DNA of 64,000 nt, taken from positions 51,922,001 through 51,986,000 of the forward strand of contig CM073596.1 of the NCBI GenBank assembly GCA_037074705.1, written 5' to 3'. Position numbers and translations under genes: made by a program. The notes below the pieces were generated by a model. It saw nothing but the letters and a program-made list of their open reading frames with translations, was not told the origin of the DNA and did no database searches. This DNA comes from Zhengitettix transpicula (taxonomy: Eukaryota; Arthropoda; Insecta; Orthoptera; Tetrigidae). Each line of letters starts with the position of its first letter. Position 1 is the first letter of the stretch. This document shows positions 45,208 through 56,372 of this stretch, piece after piece.

Positions 45208-45456
45208 AGATATGTTAGCGACTTCTTTTGTATTGTTTCTAAGCCTCTGGTTGATGAGTCCATCGGTGCATATAATCAAAATAACCCAAAGCTGCAATTA
45301 ACCTATGAAATTGAAAACAAACACTGCATTAATTTACTGGAAGTCGCAAACCGACGTTTCACGGAAGGGTTCTTCATTTTCATATACCACCATCCATTCC
45401 AAAAGCCCCGCAATACAAAGCGATTCGCCTTTCCAACCGCCCGAAAGTTTTCATAA
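45208..45456 (+). pseudogene. Penelope-like reverse transcriptase fragment
   Basis: An open stretch of 82 codons reads RYVSDFFCIVSKPLVDESIG, then LQLTYEIENKHCINLLEV and RRFTEGFFIFIYHHPFQKPR, ending at TAA 45456. The order fits Penelope-like and related reverse transcriptases: RYVDD catalytic box, short helix, 'I.FTxExExxxxLxFLDVxIxR', then 'FxxxIYRKPxxTxxxI...PTxxK'. The first catalytic Asp is replaced (YVSD), so it is inactive. No GIY-YIG endonuclease was found next to it. Penelope-like elements are known carriers of hammerhead ribozymes, which is relevant to the motifs elsewhere in this window. Confidence 0.55.
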
Positions 45457-45739
45457 TAATAACTTGTAAAATACTAGATATTTAGATTCCTAATTTTTAA
45501 GATCAAGTTAGATCAAGAAATATCAACACCAAACCTGCAAAAAAAATAATCTAACAACCTTACCCCATCAGGGCCTCCTGTCGCAATTTTTTAATATAAT
45601 TTTACCATTAACTAAGAATATACATTATATTTTAATTAAATCATTTAAACCGCACAATATTAATATCATATAAAACACAACCAGGACCGTATAATTTATT
45701 ATAATTTTATTGTTATGTATCATTTATTATATAAAAAGG

Positions 45740-45870
45740 TGCCCTGAGAAGTTTTGATCCTCTTAAGGTACCGAGTGTATTTTCACACTTTATTAACTTA
45801 GCGAGTATTTTTCACTTTTAATTCTGCGTGATTTTTTAGACACTCTTCTTTTATGTAGTAGGATAATTAC
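45740..45870 (+). repeat. Minisatellite-like tail of repeat family A (third site)
   Basis: CTTAAGGTACCGAGTGTATT, then CTTAGCGAGTATTTTTCAC and GCGTGATTTTTTAGACACTC are variants of the short units that follow the cores at 13228 and 17720. No core copy is present here. Confidence 0.5.
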
Positions 45871-46183
45871 CGGGTTGTTAAAGTTACCGTCAGTCGTCAA
45901 CCTCGTTTATTTGAAGTTAGGTCGGAGAGGGGAACGTAAATGAGTAAAATATTCCAAACATTGGCGCTTTTGATGCTGGTTACATAAAATGTTTACCAAG
46001 AGGTTAGTGTCGAATTACTTATCCGGGATAATTTAAATAAATACCCGCGCAGCCCCGAGCACTCAGTTAGTAACAAAATAAATAATTAAGTATATAAATA
46101 TGGTGATACATCAATAAAATACACGCGGAAATGCACGAGATAAAAAAAGTAGAATAAAGTGGACAGTTTAAAAATAAAAATAA

Positions 46184-46456
46184 TTAAGTGGAGAAGGATT
46201 TCCGTTTATTTAGTAACGAGAGAAAAAAAAATGGGAATAGAGGAACGGTGACCGCAGAAACTGGCTTGACGCGTGTTCGGTGCGTGCCACGAAGTAACGG
46301 TCGGGTCTCGGTTGCTGTTGGAAGGTTCCTCGAGACCTGATGTCGCTGCATATTAATAGCCATCGTAACGGTCCATCCAGCCTCCGCCAGGCCAGGCACA
46401 AGGCGACCGCAGGAAGTGGTAGTGACTCCGGCTCCCAGGAAGCAGAGTTCGTTCAC
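46184..46456 (-). other. GC-rich segment with a 90-codon frame, unassigned
   Basis: The minus-strand frame includes VPGLAEAGWTVTMAINMQRH and LPTATETRPLLRGTHRTRV, in a local rise of GC content. It lies ~1.4 kb upstream of the first visible CLCA exon, so I tested it as the missing signal-peptide exon. It has no hydrophobic leader, no 'NGYExIV' block and no fitting donor. It may be a repeat fragment or a non-coding island. Confidence 0.25.
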
Positions 46457-46660
46457 TCCTCACGAAGGTTCTGCACTCATAGACACAAATAAACTTCCCC
46501 CAGATCTCCATGACTTTCCGCGCTATGAAACTCCCCGACGGGAAATTTTACTATTTTTGTCATTCGCTTCAGAATGGCGGCTGTGTTCTATTAACCTCTA
46601 ATTAATAACACTCCTAAAAATCGGAACAGGTAACAGTATAATAAATAAATAAAATGACCA

Positions 46661-46720
46661 ACACGTCAAAAACAAAACCTCATGACGTTTCGTTCCTTGT
46701 TGTGGAACCTTTTCAGGTGT
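46661..46720 (-). ncRNA. Near-complete hammerhead-like fold, cleavage site imperfect
   Basis: On the minus strand ACACCTGAAAAGGTTCC, then ACAACAAGGAACGAAACGTC and, after a ~14-nt loop, TGACGTGTTGG. Stem II is perfect (GGTTCC/GGAAC), stem III is a 6-bp ACGTCA/TGACGT helix, and ACAC could pair with GTGT as stem I. Two defects suggest inactivity: the core is CTGAAAA instead of CTGANGA, and the H17 cleavage base after stem III is missing. Probably a fossil ribozyme of a retroelement end. Confidence 0.45.
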
Positions 46721-48879
46721 AAAATATATATTTTTTTGTATTGATGAATATAATTTATTTCCCGTAACGTTATAAAGGTTCCAATCAATATTAAAATTTG
46801 TATATTTTATAATATTCCCAATTATTTTCTAATATTGAAATCAACACTGTTGAAGGATCAAACTGTCATCCACCTATATACCACCCAAAATTTAATTGCA
46901 ATCGCACACAAACTGTAAACAAAAATACTTGCATCGCTGATTAATTCACATTAAAAAATAATTTACGTTGTAGGAACTGACAATGAATATTAATAGTATA
47001 TAATGTCATAAATCCAAAGTGGATATATTTGTATGGGGTTTTAACATTAATTTGATGCACAATTGGGATTTAATTACATTACAGACATTATTAATGTTTT
47101 ACTTCAGAATCTAATATTGTGGCGTTAAACTTTGCGTTCACACGTAATTCTGAGAACTGAAACGTTTGTCACAATTGTGCCTTAATTTAGAAATATGTTT
47201 TTATTCGGCGGACGAGTTCTTATTTATTCTTTTCCTGACGAGGTTTCCAAAGTTGAAACGAGTGAATCTCGATTTTAACAGAAAAATTAAATATCTAATT
47301 TTTAAGATGTAACATTTATTGCCAGATAAATATACAAAAAATCTGCATAAATTTAAAAAATATATCTCACATTTAAAAAATTGTATAGCAGAATAAACTA
47401 TTTTACTTAAAAAAAATTCTTGGATGCTTTTGTTTAACTAATACACACACACACACACACACACACACTATATTTTAACTTTATTTTTTCACTCCGCGAT
47501 CCTTTTCCAATTTTATTATAAAAGAAACTAAGTGTTTCTACGTCTTTCTCATAAACGACATTTTGTCTCTTAAACGTTGAATTATATTCGGAAGCATCGT
47601 GTGAGGAAAAACATTCATGTAACCGAAATACAGTGCAAAAGCAAGAAAGAAACAGGCGACAAGTCGAGGCGTCGCTAATAACAAGCAGGTGTTTGCTCGT
47701 AATTAGTGTCAGTTTATTAAATCATACGCCCCCCCCCCCCCCAGTTGCGTATAAACCGTGAGAGGATAACAACAGTTGTCTAACGCAAATTTGTCGATTC
47801 CGGGATTTACCAACCGTAAAAAGCAAACATCGTTTACAAGTTTCCTTTTAATGAGTCTAGTCTGTATTTATCATTATAATTGCGTCTGTTCTCTGTTGTC
47901 AGAGAGACGCTTTGAAGGGCAATTGTCAATATTTTACAGCTCAAATAGCGGAGATATTTACAAAGAGAAACCAAGAGGGAAATATTAATTATCAATCGCG
48001 GGGATTTAATTAATATTCTTTCATTAGAGAGACCTTGCAAAATATTGTCAATTAAGGGGATGAAATATAATTTATTAGATCCATTAAGTTAATCTTTTGA
48101 AGCAAAAAAAAAAAGTTTTATTAAAATTCTGTTAAAATTATTATTCACTAAAACAACTTTAAATAAATGTTCAATTACAGTAAAAAAATATTTACAACTG
48201 ACTGACAATTAAAGAAGCAAAAATTCACCTTAATTGAAATTTTCATGAATTTTTTTAATATACTAATTACATTTAAAAAAAGATAATTTCTGGAATTTCT
48301 GAATGTTTGTGAATTAAAATTTACTTCTGGTTTCACTCGTGACTTCACTGGAAAAATTACTTGATCAAATTAAAAGTCAGACATTTTTTGTTTTTGTATT
48401 TTATATAAAAGACGAAAAATCTGTTTGTGCTTGTCTCAAAAGTCTTTATTTCAGGATGGAAACCCCTTAAGAACGATAGTAAATACAGAAAAAGAAGAAA
48501 AAAAGTTTATTGTGAATTTTTTGGACGTGTTATATGAAACATTTCTTATAAGATGGTCTTGAAAAATCAACAAAAGAAATTTACATACTGGATTTCTAGT
48601 TTGAGCGAAGTCTTTCAATAAATTTTTTTTTTCTGATTATTATTTATATTAAATATGTTTAAAATTTATTTTCACGTTACCAGTAATAATTTTTACCATT
48701 AGAAGTATTTATGCACATTTGCATGTGAATGTACGGGCTTTGAAGAGTTTCTGAAAACATATATGTATATTTTTCTTCTACTAACGTGGGCTCTTTCTCT
48801 GCTTTGCAGTTGTTATAATAAATGTGTGTGTCTAAAAAAAAATGTCGCTAACTTTTAACAGCTAATTTTGTTTCCTTCA
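46721..48879. other. No gene; microsatellite, homopolymer and one hammerhead-core match
   Basis: CCTGACGAGGTTTCC followed by AAAGTTGAAACGAG at 47234-47261 has an exact CTGANGA and GAAAC with a weak G-U rich stem II. There are an (AC)n run at 47443-47468 and a 14-base C run at 47729-47742. Frames at 47776-48040 are unsupported. Confidence 0.5.
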
Positions 48880-49420
48880 CTCGACGTAGCACTCACAAAT
48901 CACACAACCCCCTCCTCCGATCACCCCGGCTCCCTCCTCGCCGCCGCACTTGTTTTTGATTTCTGAGAGAGTAAATTGCTTTCCATTCATCCATCCATCC
49001 AACCTTATCCATCCCTCGTGCGCCAACTGTAACACTTGAAGGTACTGACGCTGGGTGGGTGGGGTCGGTCTCTCCTTTTTTTTTCTTTTCGCCAACCTCC
49101 CCCTCATTTTTTTTTATTTCACTCTGTAGAACCTGGTTGCGACTGCTGTGTCGTCGATAAATCAAGAACCCCTCCTCTCGTTTCCTCCCAGCAGAAGCCA
49201 CCCCTCGCCACTCCAGTACTCTACGACGCGACAGATGCTGGCTGGCTGGACCGACAGATCTGGACCGCCGACAGTGCGACGGGAGGAGTTATTTCTGTTA
49301 TCCGCCATCGAGATTAACTGGGTGGACTGGGGTACACTGCTGGAGGAAACATACGGCTTCAAAAAAAAAATACTTCCACGGTCATCCACAAGTTTAAAAA
49401 ACAACCGCGCGTCATGACCG
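48880..49420. other. GC-rich island without recognised gene
   Basis: GC-rich with overlapping frames on both strands (48877-49201 minus, 49036-49417 plus). Their products share no known domain and mutually exclude each other. It may be a CpG-island-like regulatory segment. Confidence 0.3.
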
Positions 49421-50460
49421 TTAGGATTCTCAACATTACACGAGAGACAAAAGAGTTATTGTTATAATTTATTTAAAAAAAATGGGGCATGGCAGAAAAT
49501 TTTTTTATGATGTACAGACAAACAACGTGATTAGCATTACAGAGTCTGAGAGAATATTTTTCCAAGGGTAAAGAATTGAGGTCACTTATTAAATATGTCC
49601 ACCGTTTCCTGTTTCACTTAAATGAACCAACCATTTATCAGTTATTTACGTAGAATGTATCTTCTTGCCGAGTATACACGAGGATAGTTTACCGAAGGTA
49701 TCTGGAGGAATCAGACAGTAGCCCCCCAAAAATGGCGTTAATATAAATAAATAGTGACATACTTAAAAATATTAAATTTCAGCTTAATAAAATAATCTTG
49801 TTAAATTCCACTATAGCTAAAAATATTGGTTTATCGACCGCCAATCCAAAGATAATTGAGTTACCTCGTTTGACAAAGGAGTAGGAGAAACAGAAAAATT
49901 TCGGCAAAAACCTATGTTGCTGTACCTGGAGAAAAAATAAATATTAACATTAAAAATTTATTGAGCTATTTTCAGCCACCCTATATTTTTTTTATGATCA
50001 TCCCATTCGGTTGTTACGGTTCTTACAACGCTGATATTTTCTTATCTTGCATTCTGGATAACATTCTTCTTATTAACTCAAAAATGTCCTTTTTGTTTCA
50101 TTTTTAGTATAATTTTTTTTTGTAAAAGGTAGAAACAGATTCGTGTGAAATAAAAGAATAGGAAAACAGAGTTGATAAATCTAAAAATTTACTTATTTGA
50201 AATCAGTGAAAATATTCTTGTTATGTTTTTGTATTAAAATGTCAAGCGTTATTTGTATATTAATGGCTTATTATAACGTTCCTGGTTTTTTTTTTAAAAA
50301 AGACGAATAGAAAAATATACAAAACTTATATTACGTTTAGGAAAATATTCGCCTTGTCTCAAATCTGTTTTTTTTTCAGAAAAAAATACGAGTAGGTTAA
50401 TAATGTAAAGAAACTTATATTCAGAAAATTATTCATATTACCTCCACTCTGTAACTTTTC

Positions 50461-50494
<34 letters not shown>

Positions 50495-51794
50495 TGGCTT
50501 TAAATGTGACTTTCTGTGTTTTACGACGATTTGAAACTGAAATTTTCAAGATTATTGATAAATACGTATTATTAACGACATGAAAATTTACAGAATAATT
50601 AAGTGGTTCTAATGAAGCTGAAACAAAATATATTTAAAAATAGTAATATATTACAATATGTTTGTTATGACACTGACAATATTTTTCTTCAATTACTATC
50701 CGGGAATAAAAAATGTGAATGAATTATTCGAATTGTTGAATTGTTTTCATATATTTATATAATTAAGGGTTAAATTGTAGAGCACATTGAAGAACTCTAC
50801 ATCTATTTTTCTTCTATAGTAAAATAAAATATAGGGGTTGGTGGGAAGGTAAAAATGTCGAGCCTGATAAGAAAAAGTAACATTCTCGATTAACCTCACG
50901 AGGTTTTCCAAAGCACAAAATCGTGTGACCCTTATTTTTCCGCCAGTGAAGGAAAGGCAGTTCTTTATTTCCCCCTTTCCCATATTTTTTTTCAACGGTA
51001 TAATTTCAGGAGCCAACGAAACTGTCGCACATCACGTAAAGAAAGAGAAAGTCACCCTCTTAAAAAGTTTCACGTGTCACGTAACAACGAATACTTTTTT
51101 ACCCCGGCTAATGTGGCCAACTTGATGTAAAAAGAATTCAAGGATATTGCACCTCCACCACCCCCCTCATATTTTCGTTATAAAGTAAGAACTTTCGAAG
51201 TAGAATCCGCAAGGAACGCGGACGAGTGTGAGTGACGCTTTCCGCCGTTTTAGTGACAGAGGAAACGGAAGTACTTAACAAAAGAATGTAAATAGGGAAA
51301 TTTAGATGAGAGTGGGATGGAAGGAGAGCAAGCTTTGAGAACTAAACCAGGATATAAAAAAAAGAAGTTAATTAAACTCATAATAATGGGTAGGCAGTAA
51401 ATCTGATAAGCGCATATTGTCTCAGACTAAATGGCGCAATTAAAGCAGGATTTAGAAATTGCTCCGTAGAAGGTGGTAGAGACATTGACATGGCAAAGAG
51501 ATGTGAAACGTCAGACGGAGGCTAAGAGAACAAAAAATTAAAAACTTTCGAGTGATATTAACCGATGAAAAATACCGAGAATAAAACAGCATTTTATTCT
51601 TTCATGGTGTTTGAAATATAATAAAATTATAATCTTTGTTACAACTTAATTTTTAAGGCAACTATAATATATTGTAGCATGTTAAAAAAGTTTATATATA
51701 TATATATTAAAAGGACACATTTGTGGTAAGAATAATATTATCCTGATTATAAATTTATTTTTATTAATCAACTCGTCTTTTGGTTAAAAAAAGT
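49421..51794. other. No gene; (TA)n at 50462-50492
   Basis: AT-rich, with a ~31-bp (TA)n run at 50462-50492. A slightly GC-richer stretch at 50880-51280 with short frames is unassigned. Confidence 0.5.
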
Positions 51795-52940
51795 ATACCG
51801 ACCCTTTAAGATGAAAATAACGCCAGTAACTGGTTAATGCCAATTATCTAAGAAAAATAACAAGAAAACGATATTTTTTAAGTGAATAGAAATTTTTTTC
51901 TGCTTTTAAATATACGTTTCTTTAAATTTATCAACTCGTATTTACATATATATTTATATACATATATAATAAATTAACCCAAGTCTTTAATAAGATAAGT
52001 GATCTTTTATATGACAAAGTTGTAGGCAAAATACCTCTTTTAAGTCAGTAAGGATATTTACCTGTCTGAATTATTAGTTTCTAGATATTTACCTTATTCT
52101 TGTTGTTGTCTTTTTTAAAAAAAAAAAATATTTACAAAGTCTCTAAGAAGAAAAGTTGCCCTGGACACTGATAATTTACCAGATGAAAACTTTATATGAA
52201 AAATATAGAAGAAAAATAGAATATATATATATATTATTCACTCGTTTTCTTTTTCAAAAATATGTAAAAGTTCCAAAGAATTTTAGATAAAAATGACGCA
52301 GGACACTAATTATCTTTTATATGACAAAGTTAAGGGAAAAATAACTTTTCGAATGAAGTTAAAATATTTTCAGTACGTAACAACAGTATCTTTATATTTA
52401 CCTGGTTTTTTTTCTTAAATAAATTGTTTTAGGTCTCGAAGATATTGGACTGTGATAGTTTTCCAAACGACAAATTTGTATGAACAATATCCAGAAGATT
52501 AACATTTTTGAGGCAAGAAGAATATTTGCATGAATTTAAAATAATTTTGTATACAATTAAGTAAGGAAGGAACCCAACAGTAAAAAAATTAAAGTAGAAA
52601 ATAAATCATGCGTCATTTAATTGTGTCTGCCAATAGGTTACTTATCTTCTAAAAGAGAGACTTTTTCAATTGTTTTTTATATTTACGTACTGGTATATTT
52701 TTTAAAGTAGTGTTTACAGAGACACTAAATTAAAAGAGAAGATGGACACTTATATTCTTAGATATTATAAATTTTTATAAAAAATAAGGAAAAATTAGAG
52801 ATATTTTTTAAATTGATAAGAAAATTTTTCTGTATATAAGTTTCTTTATAATTACATCAACATTTAATTTTAAAATTGGTTTCTGGGCTTCAGAAAAAAA
52901 TGAAAAAATGTGGGGATCCACACTGATGATTTTCGAGATA
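51795..52940 (+). repeat. Degenerate satellite, monomer ~140-175 bp, about seven or eight units
   Basis: Recurring blocks occur at about 51800, 51978, 52137, 52275, 52432, 52718 and 52887. Each is a variant of AAAGTCTCTAAGAAGAAAA, then CCTGGACACTGATAATTT, then CCAGATGACAAATTTATATG. Examples are TTTTATATGACAAAGTTGTA (52006) and TTTTATATGACAAAGTTAAG (52313). Units end in T-rich runs before the next AAAGTCT. The divergence is strong, so this is an old array. No open frame persists. Confidence 0.65.
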
Positions 52941-54000
52941 CCTACATGTACCAGAAGTACATGATCAGACTTCCGTTGTTAAAAATATTTAATTAATTCC
53001 CGTCGTTTCGATCCCATTTTCAACTTCGTCCTGGCGTAACCGTAACGTGCGATATGAAAAATATAACCCCCACTATTGTCACTCTAGCTACAAATCTCTC
53101 TGAGAAGCCACCCTCCTGCTTACTTCCTTTTGCCTCCTGACGTTCCGCTACCGTAAAAGCTGTGAAGAGGCTTCTCATTCGACACGGAGCTTCGACGAAC
53201 CAAAGTCGGAACCTTTGGAGTCTACACGCATGACCGTCGGAATTAGGCAGCACGTTCCCTACGATTTTTATCTCCCCTTCTTTAAAGAAAAAAAAAAAAA
53301 TCCTGTCAGCGCAGTCGGTTCTCGGATTAGAGTGAGAGAATAGATGAAAGGTTGGGCTTCCACAGACACGTCCATAATCTGCCAGAAAATCGCCCAGGGA
53401 TTCCGGCTTTTTATGGCTTTCGGGAAAAAATTCCCCATCTTCATTTGAACATATATTTAGGTTGATATAAGAACTATATATCTATTTCAATGAATATAGT
53501 AATAATAAAACAAGTATTTGCCGATATTAAAAATCAATTTTTAAGTCTTTAATAAAATTTTTTGAATTTTAATTTACAAATTCCAATTTAATAATAAATA
53601 AAAAAACTTTTAATTGGATAATAGAAATATATTTAACTTGATTTTAGTATTTAAGCTTCTTTGGAATGCAATTGAATTTATTAATTCATTTCTCTCTGTT
53701 TATATATATATATATATATAAATTAAAATTGAACGGTTTGGAGAGAAATATAAAAATTTGGTAACTTTCAAGGTAACTACCAAGGTAAAATTAAAATAGT
53801 GAGGGTGCGTGGAAAATTCTAAACCTTCCAAAATTAAATAACAGAATGGATTATAGAGAAATATAATAAATAAGTTATATTGACGGTTCAAATAGAAGAA
53901 GCATAAAATTAAAGTTTCAGTCGTACACACCCTTTAGTCTTTTCCACTAACATTTTAATCTTCATTCCCTCGAAAATTTTCCTTCAAATGAACTTTAATG
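52941..54000. other. No recognised gene; (TA)n at 53701-53720
   Basis: A GC-richer patch at 53000-53270 carries an unassigned minus-strand frame (53020-53253). On the minus strand near 53012-52985, GACGAAGTTGAAAATGGGAT then CGAAACGACGG recalls the ribozyme-like motif series but lacks the CTGANGA element. The (TA)n run is at 53701-53720. Confidence 0.45.
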
Positions 54001-54013
54001 TTTGTCTCTGGTG

Positions 54014-54190
54014 ACTTCTGTTATTTGATTTTGGATTATATTTAATTCACCACGAACCTTTGAAATATTAATTTTACACTTCTATTTTTGTTTCTTTCTA
54101 ATCACTTCTATTATTTTATTTTGGAAGATATTTAATTTTCTACGTACGTTAATGACTAATTTTATTTTAACCTTCACAGTTACCTCATTT
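54014..54190 (+). repeat. ~90-bp direct duplication, diverged
   Basis: ACTTCTGTTATTTGATTTTG, then ATATTTAATTCACCACG (54014 on) and ACTTCTATTATTTTATTTTG, then ATATTTAATTTTCTACG (54104 on) continue in parallel for ~80 bases. Confidence 0.6.
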
Positions 54191-55334
54191 CTATGTTTCT
54201 CCCATAAAACACTCATCTGTAATACAATATAATGCGTTGATATTTTTACATGCAGGTATATTCGGGGAAGTTTGGGTCAGTCCGGTTACGTCATCAGTCT
54301 TTAATTTTTTTTTTACACTAAAATATAGGGGCTGTTGCCATGAGTCAAGATTCATAGTAGTATTTAAAATTTAAGTTTGTTAGAATTATATTAAGACCAG
54401 CCTGAATTTAAATATTTTAACTTATTGATAATCTCAGGGTTTAAAATCAGACACGCTTGTAAAATAATCTGTTTTACTTTGTTAAAAATGTTATTTATAG
54501 TTTAATATTTACGTAGCTTTTTGTATAGAATTACGCAAAAAATTGAAATGATTAATATTTTGGATCATGAGAAATCTCATGTTTTTCCGTTTCAATCTAA
54601 GAGGTGTTTTTTGACCTTATCCTTGATAGTTCTTTGTGGTAGGGTGTTATATACGGACATTTACGGTCGGAACCCCCCGTGAAAAATTGAGAGATTAGCG
54701 CAGCTGATTGCGAAAGCATTTTCCAATTTTCCGGTAAATTCACTGCGGAATATCTTCATCGTTCAGGGCGTTCCAAGCTGTTTTTTTTTACCATTATTTT
54801 TTTTGTGTGTGTGTGGGTCTCCTCGCATCGTGCGTGAGCCATGTCCTGGAAGTAGTCCAGGCCGGGGACATAACACGAGATGGCGCAGACTCACGCAGCT
54901 AGCTCTCTCTCTCCCAGATGGTATCTCTGGAGGCTGATTGATCGTGTCCCACACGACACACTGGAACAATGCACGCTGTAATGAAGTGACGCATAAGTCA
55001 CGCCCTCGCCCACAGGAATGCGGCAACGAGATTTCGTAGCTCCAGACTGCAGCGTACTGTACGGTCAAACGGCTAACTAGAGGAGCAATTTTAAAAAAAA
55101 CGAGTCCAGAGGGCGGGTTAGAAAAAATATTAAAATGTCAGTTGTATAGAAACGACACACCTTCCGGTCACTGCACTACTTGATTTAAAAGAGCCGAGAT
55201 TTTTTAAATTACAATCATATCGTCGTCTATATTTAAAGGACCTATACTTGAAATATTAACCCCTCACTTCAATGAAATATAGTATTTAAAAAAAATAAGG
55301 TTAAGACGTGTCTGATAATGATATTATTCTAGTT
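54191..55334. other. No recognised gene; GC-richer patch 54780-55070
   Basis: A minus-strand frame of 101 codons (54763-55068) with several Cys and Arg has no recognisable domain. The patch also holds short CT and GT repeats (54793-54817, 54901-54913). Confidence 0.35.
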
Positions 55335-55930
55335 ATACTTTACCTTTACTAAGGAAGGTAAAAAATAAATAAAACGTCTAGCGATGATGTGTGATGACGT
55401 CATCAGGACAACAGTATTATTTTCGGTTACAAAAAACAATGGAAGTCATGATATTGCACCTCTAAAATTTATCAAAAATTATTTTTTTGTATAATATTAA
55501 ATACGATTTCTATCAGTATACTTTACTAAGGAAGGTAAATAAAATAAATAAATAAGTAAATAAAACTGGACAACAACTCAGAAAAATTCTTCAGGTGTAA
55601 CAAACTACGTATTGGTTAATATCTAAAAACAAATAAATAGATAAATTAATACTCGAATATATCACACACATTTGAATATTTATTACACACCTTTCTTTCA
55701 ATTAAACAAAAATTTCGTTACTTGAAAATGCCTGTGGTAAAGAGCATGTGATGACGTCACCTGACGTCGCTATGTTGCGATATTTTCACTGTATCGGGTG
55801 AACAATATTATTTTCGGTTTTAAGGCAGTGGAAGCCAAGTTTTTTCACTTTTAAAATGAATTTAAAATTCTATTTGTATAATAGTAATTAATTTTAAATC
55901 ATGAAAGTGTATACAATTAATTTTATCAGA
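55335..55930 (+). repeat. Direct repeat, ~357-bp offset, each copy with TGACGTCA
   Basis: Copy 1 (from ~55385) reads GTGATGACGTCATCAGGACA, TATTATTTTCGGTTA, GGAAGTCATG, TTTGTATAATA. Copy 2 (from ~55745) reads GTGATGACGTCACCTGACGT, an extra ~35 bases, then TATTATTTTCGGTTT, GGAAGCCAAG, TTTGTATAATA. Between them TTTACTAAGGAAGGTAAA with AAATAAATAAA (about 55348 and 55527) is also duplicated. Probably parts of one dispersed element; class unknown. Confidence 0.65.
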
Positions 55931-56277
55931 ATATTCAACAGCTCTGGAGATCATAGAAATATTATATTTTGACGTCTGTTTTTAATAATAAGATATTTAT
56001 ACAACCTTTAATAGAATTTTTTTATAATTCAAAAAAATTAATTTTATTGATCATAAAAATCTGATATTTATATCAAGACAAAACCTTTTATTCAGACTCG
56101 AGCCTGAAGGATCCAAATATGAAAGGAAACGTTCTCCTTTTAAATTAATTTTTTTAAGTTAATAATATTTTTTTCTGAATTATAAAATATGAATGTTAAT
56201 GGTAGTTAAATATAATTCCTATTTTTATATCATAATTTTAGTCATTAATGTCTCATCTTTTATTTTCAAGTATTTTT

Positions 56278-56372
56278 CACCTGATGAAGTCCCGAAATTA
56301 GGAACGAAACGCAGTTAATTTCTTAAATTTTATTTTTTGTCTTGTAGTAGATTTATATTTGTAGCGTTTTTG
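56278..56372 (+). ncRNA. Hammerhead-like ribozyme motif, best core in the window
   Basis: CACCTGATGAAGTCCC, GAAATTA loop, then GGAACGAAACGC: core CTGATGA (56281-56287) and GAAAC (56306-56310) are exact, and stem II is GTCC/GGAAC with one bulged A. Downstream, GTAGCGTTTT (56358-56367) can pair AAACGC with GCGTTT as stem III, but across a ~50-nt loop, and stem I is not convincing. The following ~60 bp match the copy at 61225. Hammerhead ribozymes are known in Penelope-like and other retroelements; here it is likely a fossil of that kind. Self-cleavage is untested. Confidence 0.5.

Noticed and set aside
45350..45376. Minus-strand ATGAAGA..GTGAAACGTCGG as a hammerhead
   Set aside because: It is the complement of in-frame reverse transcriptase codons (RRFTEGFF), and the CTGANGA element is incomplete.
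46184..46456. Minus-strand 90-codon frame as CLCA exon 1
   Set aside because: No signal peptide, no 'NGYExIV' motif and no donor in the right phase.
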